This document shows, piece by piece, positions 60,770-64,000 of a DNA stretch of 64,000 bases. The DNA is from Macrotis lagotis. Its lineage: Eukaryota > Chordata > Mammalia > Peramelemorphia > Peramelidae. The translations under genes were made by a program, and so were the position numbers. The notes under the pieces are model-generated. The model was given only the letters and a program-made list of their open reading frames with translations. It was not told the origin of the DNA and did no database searches. Numbering within the stretch: the stretch's first letter is position 1; each line of letters starts with the position of its first letter. The stretch lies in NCBI RefSeq assembly GCF_037893015.1, contig NC_133666.1, positions 160,476,490 through 160,540,489 on the forward strand. Reading direction: 5' to 3'.

Positions 60770-63640
60770 TTGTTTTTTAGGAGGGTAGTAATTACAGCAT
60801 TGAAAAGGATGCCAAATAAAAGGAAAGAATGGAAAGAATGTCAGTAAAATACTAAAATAAATAAACATGAGTAAATAAATAAGTATAAATAAAAGAAATA
60901 AGGGGAAACTAAATAGTTAATATTTTATCAGAATGAAATCATAACATTATAACTTGAGGAGATTAGCAATGTAGAGTATGATAATGTCAGTTATTAAAGA
61001 AAATTATGGGTCATGTAAGGAACTGAGAACGGAAGATTCCACTCCACCTCCCCAGAATAGACTTAAGACTGTCTCCTTCAAAAGAATTTATTTGGTTTGC
61101 TGGAAGTGTTAAATATATTAATACCCTTCTATGGGAAAATGTTTTGTGATTAATGGAATGCCCACTGTATTTTCTCTAGTGTGAAAGCAAGATGGAGTTT
61201 CCCCAGGAGTTTGGGGGCCTCTTTGTTTCAAAGTGCTCTGATTCTGTTTGCTGCGGTTTATATGTTTTTGTTTTTAAATACAAGTAGAGGAAACATCTTA
61301 ACAGTCTCTGCATGGTCAGACCTGATGTCAGTCCTTTGTATTCTGATTGGCCAATTCTCTTTTCTTTCTCTCTTTTCAAAATCCGATCTTTTTCTTTTTT
61401 CAAAAACTCATGATCAGCACCACAGGAGATTTTCCTGAGAATCGCCTTGTTTTGGGGAAAGAAGGGATTCTATTGTTTTCTCTTATTTTCTATTGTTTGT
61501 TTTCTGGTCTGATTGTCTAACAAAGTTTTACCTACTGATTTAGCAAATTATACTTATAAGGGAACTAGTGGAAATTGAAATTGTCCCTAACATTAGTTTT
61601 TCTTCACTGGTCAATAAAAGGGTTTATAGAAAGGAATAATGGAACGGTATATTAAGAGAATATGTAAATAATTCAGTCTGAATAATGGATTCTGAAAAGA
61701 TTTGGATGAAGAAAGGTTGCAAGGAAAAATAAAAAGTTATATAGAGACTATTGGAGTTTTTAAACCATTTGTGAAGTACGGAAGTTGGTTTAAGCATATA
61801 GAAAGTAAGTATGAGCAAGTTTGACTGTATAAAATAGATATGGATTTTGGAAATTTTGAAAGTGATTTTACAAAATAAATGTAGTTAGAGAAGAAAGTAT
61901 AGAGAACTCTAAGTCTATATGGAGATATGTGTTTAAATGAGGTTGGGATAAACTGAAAATTGCATTATACTGCCACTTTTCAATATCTGGCAGTGAATTG
62001 ATTGCAAAAGTAATAATATATATCCTATAAAGTGAAAAGTTTGATATGAAAGCAATTTCTAAATAAATGTTATCTGTTTTTACAAATTGGTTAATTCTAT
62101 AATGTGTGTTAATCCTGCATTCAAAGTTATCTGAATATACATGTAACTGAATTAAGAGGTTTGCAAAAAGGAACTGGGTGTTTTTGGTTATAATGTTTTT
62201 TGGCTCCTCCAGAATCATAGTAGGAAAAAAGAACTAATGGGAATGCTAAAATAAATAGGGTCAGAATGGCCTTGATAGAGGCTGGGAATCTGCCAAAACC
62301 TTAGTTGGCACAGACTTCTGAGCTATGTGCTATTAATCAGGTTAAAAAATGGGGGTATAATTAATGTATTCAAAATATTTGTAGTGAAAGAAGAATGATA
62401 AACAGTATAGGTAAAGAATTAGCACATACTACTTTGATATTTCAAAATATGGGGAACCTCCAATTCCCAGAACATCATTTTGTCAGTGGTGATAGAAAGT
62501 TCTTATAAGTTAGAGTATTGAGAAATTAGAAAGATTTCCAAAATTTTATATTTTGAAAAGGAAAGGAAAATAATTCAAGGCAATTCTGATTATGAGTTTT
62601 GGAATTTATAAGATTATTAAGAATATCTTAAATCTAGTCTTAAGAATTTGTTATTGCAAAGTTTTATGGAGCAAAGAGAAAATACTTTAAACTGAAAATG
62701 TGTTATGTATAATTAGTAAACTTTGTATAAGGACAAATACAAACAGTTTTTTGGAAAATTTTAAATTAGTAAATTGTTAAATTAGTAAATTGTTACAGTA
62801 ACAAAATATGAATTAAAGTATCATCCATCATATTTGTAGAGTTTTTATAATAAAATTAGAGAATACTTTGCCAATAGGTTGTATCTCTCAAAGTTTTTGT
62901 CCCAGAGAATTTGTGAAAAACTTAGTTTTTCCATATTATGTTTATGAAATTATATATACATCAGAAATTATATATGTATCTTGTAACACTGGCTTTGGCA
63001 AAAAAATTTAGATTGGCTATTTTGACATTTCCATGTATATGTGTATGTATACATATATACGCACATGTATATGTATATATTTATTTAAAACTATATTTGT
63101 AGAAAATCTTATTTTCTTTTTGAAAGTATGAGTGGATTTGGAATAAGAGGAACATAAGCTTATAATGTAGAGATGTGAAAGAAATTATTGTGTGAAAGAT
63201 ATTCAGGGCTAAGGTTAACTTTAAGAGAACTTGTTTTTGCTTTAAGATAATGAGATGTCAGACTGGAGATGTTACATTTCATGTAGGTTTAGAGTTAAAT
63301 GTTCAATTTTAAAGAAGTAAAATGTTAAACTCAGAAAAAGAGTGTATAAGAGATTGGGAAGTATACCTTAAATATAATTATTTCCAATAATATTGAATAT
63401 ATTTGAGGAACTTTGAAAGATGATTGGGAAATTGAAAATTATGTAACCCATATTTAGATAGCTTGCTGATGAGAAAAATATTGAAAAAGTTATGTGATCT
63501 AGTTTTTTCTACATGAGGTATTTTACTGTAATAATAATATCTAAGACAAGAATTAATGAATGATTGCTTTATAGAGATCAGGGGAAATATCAGAAGTTAT
63601 AACCCTCTGGCTTCCCTGAAATTTTTAAGCAATATAATGG
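60770..63640 (+). mobile_element. Second copy of the ERV internal module
   Basis: From 60,770 to about 62,670 it is collinear, with indels, to 9,775-11,400 of the provirus: ttttaggagggtagt against tttcaggagggagag, ggggaaactaaatagttaat, gaaaattatgggtcatgtaa, a ggattttggaaattttga block, aaaagtttgatatgaaagca, and acatgtaa(c/a)tgaatta. From 62,670 on it continues where the provirus has a deletion, toward an RNase H remnant. No LTR is seen on the left, where the element begins abruptly at the splice-acceptor-like site. It is much more diverged from the provirus copy than the two LTRs are from each other. Confidence 0.65.
61180..61630 (+). other. Segment of copy B without match in copy A
   Basis: About 450 bp absent from the provirus module at the matching point (near 10,345-10,420). 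It holds CCAAT in an ATTGGCCAAT palindrome (about 61,347-61,356), CTTATAAG near 61,553 and AATAAA near 61,614, an order like that of an LTR. TG...CA ends and a duplication were not found, so I do not call it an LTR. Either an insertion in B or a deletion in A. Confidence 0.35.
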
Positions 63641-63979
63641 ACCTTATTCTAAACTTGTAGGTCCAAGCATATATATAATGATAGAAAAGAAATTACATGT
63701 TATATTATTTGTATTTAGAGAATGGCCATAATTCCTTAATATTTTTAAAGATAGTATGTATGATTATCATGTTATCAGAAGCATAGAAGCAGCCTTTATT
63801 AATCATAGCACTGATGTAGTATTATATCAACTTTTTAAAGAAACCTTAGAAGTTATTAAAAATAGATACAATTCCTTTTCCATTGAATATATAAACTTCC
63901 ACCCTGGATTGCCTGGACTTATGTGTATTCAATCAATTAACCCTTCCACTACTTATAAGCTTAGTAGAACAATAAGCTA
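63640..63979 (+). pseudogene. ERV pol remnant: RNase H domain
   Basis: A frame from about 63,680 shows an RNase H-like order: a helix with KKLHVILFVFREWP, a stop, then NIFKDSMYDYHVI carrying the catalytic Asp-Ser-x-Tyr pattern (near 63,745), and an ILxxR helix followed by NFHPGLPGL (near 63,895), the position of the C-terminal His of retroviral RNase H. It remains open 63,756-63,977 but loses similarity after the HPGLPG motif. The betaretrovirus-like pattern agrees with the integrase and env of the provirus at 8-14 kb. It continues toward the window edge. Confidence 0.7.
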
Positions 63980-64000
63980 AACTGTTTCTCAAAAAAATTT

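Overview
This window looks like AT-rich intergenic or intronic DNA from a marsupial. I see no intact host gene. The marsupial assignment rests on many copies of a tRNA-derived CORE-SINE of the marsupial type, LINE-1 elements with a long spacer between ORF1 and ORF2, ORF1-only 'half-L1' (HAL1) elements, an RTE-type LINE remnant, and older L2/MIR pieces. An Australian lineage is possible but not proven. Nearly every longer open frame is a repeat remnant or a microsatellite artefact. All family calls were made by eye from sequence patterns; no database was searched.

Layout. 1-2.7 kb: decayed L1 on the minus strand. 2.7-8.07 kb: mostly unassigned, with an L2 tail and an AT microsatellite. 8.068-14.285 kb: one complete, young endogenous betaretrovirus-like provirus on the plus strand, with a 6-bp target duplication, two near-identical LTRs, a Lys-like primer-binding site, a gag remnant, a 2.2-kb non-coding module, an integrase remnant, a broken env and a polypurine tract. 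16-18.8 kb: L1 mosaic, plus strand. 19-25.2 kb: a full-length HAL1 (20,003-23,213, minus) inserted in an older HAL1. 25.2-32.4 kb: L1/HAL1 pieces on the plus strand with microsatellites. 34.2-36.7 kb: L1 3' half, minus. 37.6-39.4 kb: L1/HAL1 ORF1 part, plus. 39.7-39.9 kb: a G-rich island outside any recognised repeat. 40.4-46.65 kb: a nearly full-length L1, minus, abutting a second minus-strand L1 (46.65-49.96 kb). 50-51.8 kb: L1 on the plus strand. 52.7-55.9 kb: L1 3' half carrying a TUBA4A processed pseudogene with a 14-bp target duplication. 56.2-58.6 kb: L1/HAL1 ORF1 interrupted by another L1 3' end. 58.9-59.8 kb: RTE fragment. 60.8-64 kb: a second, older copy of the provirus internal module, ending in an RNase H remnant at the window edge.

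The most interesting signals are: (1) a non-coding module, occupying the place of gag/pro/RT, shared by two betaretrovirus-like copies and suggesting a non-autonomous ERV lineage; (2) the HAL1-in-HAL1 nesting, with evidence that the HAL1 tail matches the L1 inter-ORF spacer; (3) a triplicated U3 block in the LTRs; and (4) an odd junction where the 5' end of a full-length L1 meets mid-ORF2 of another L1. No tRNA, rRNA, CRISPR array or prokaryotic gene organisation was found.
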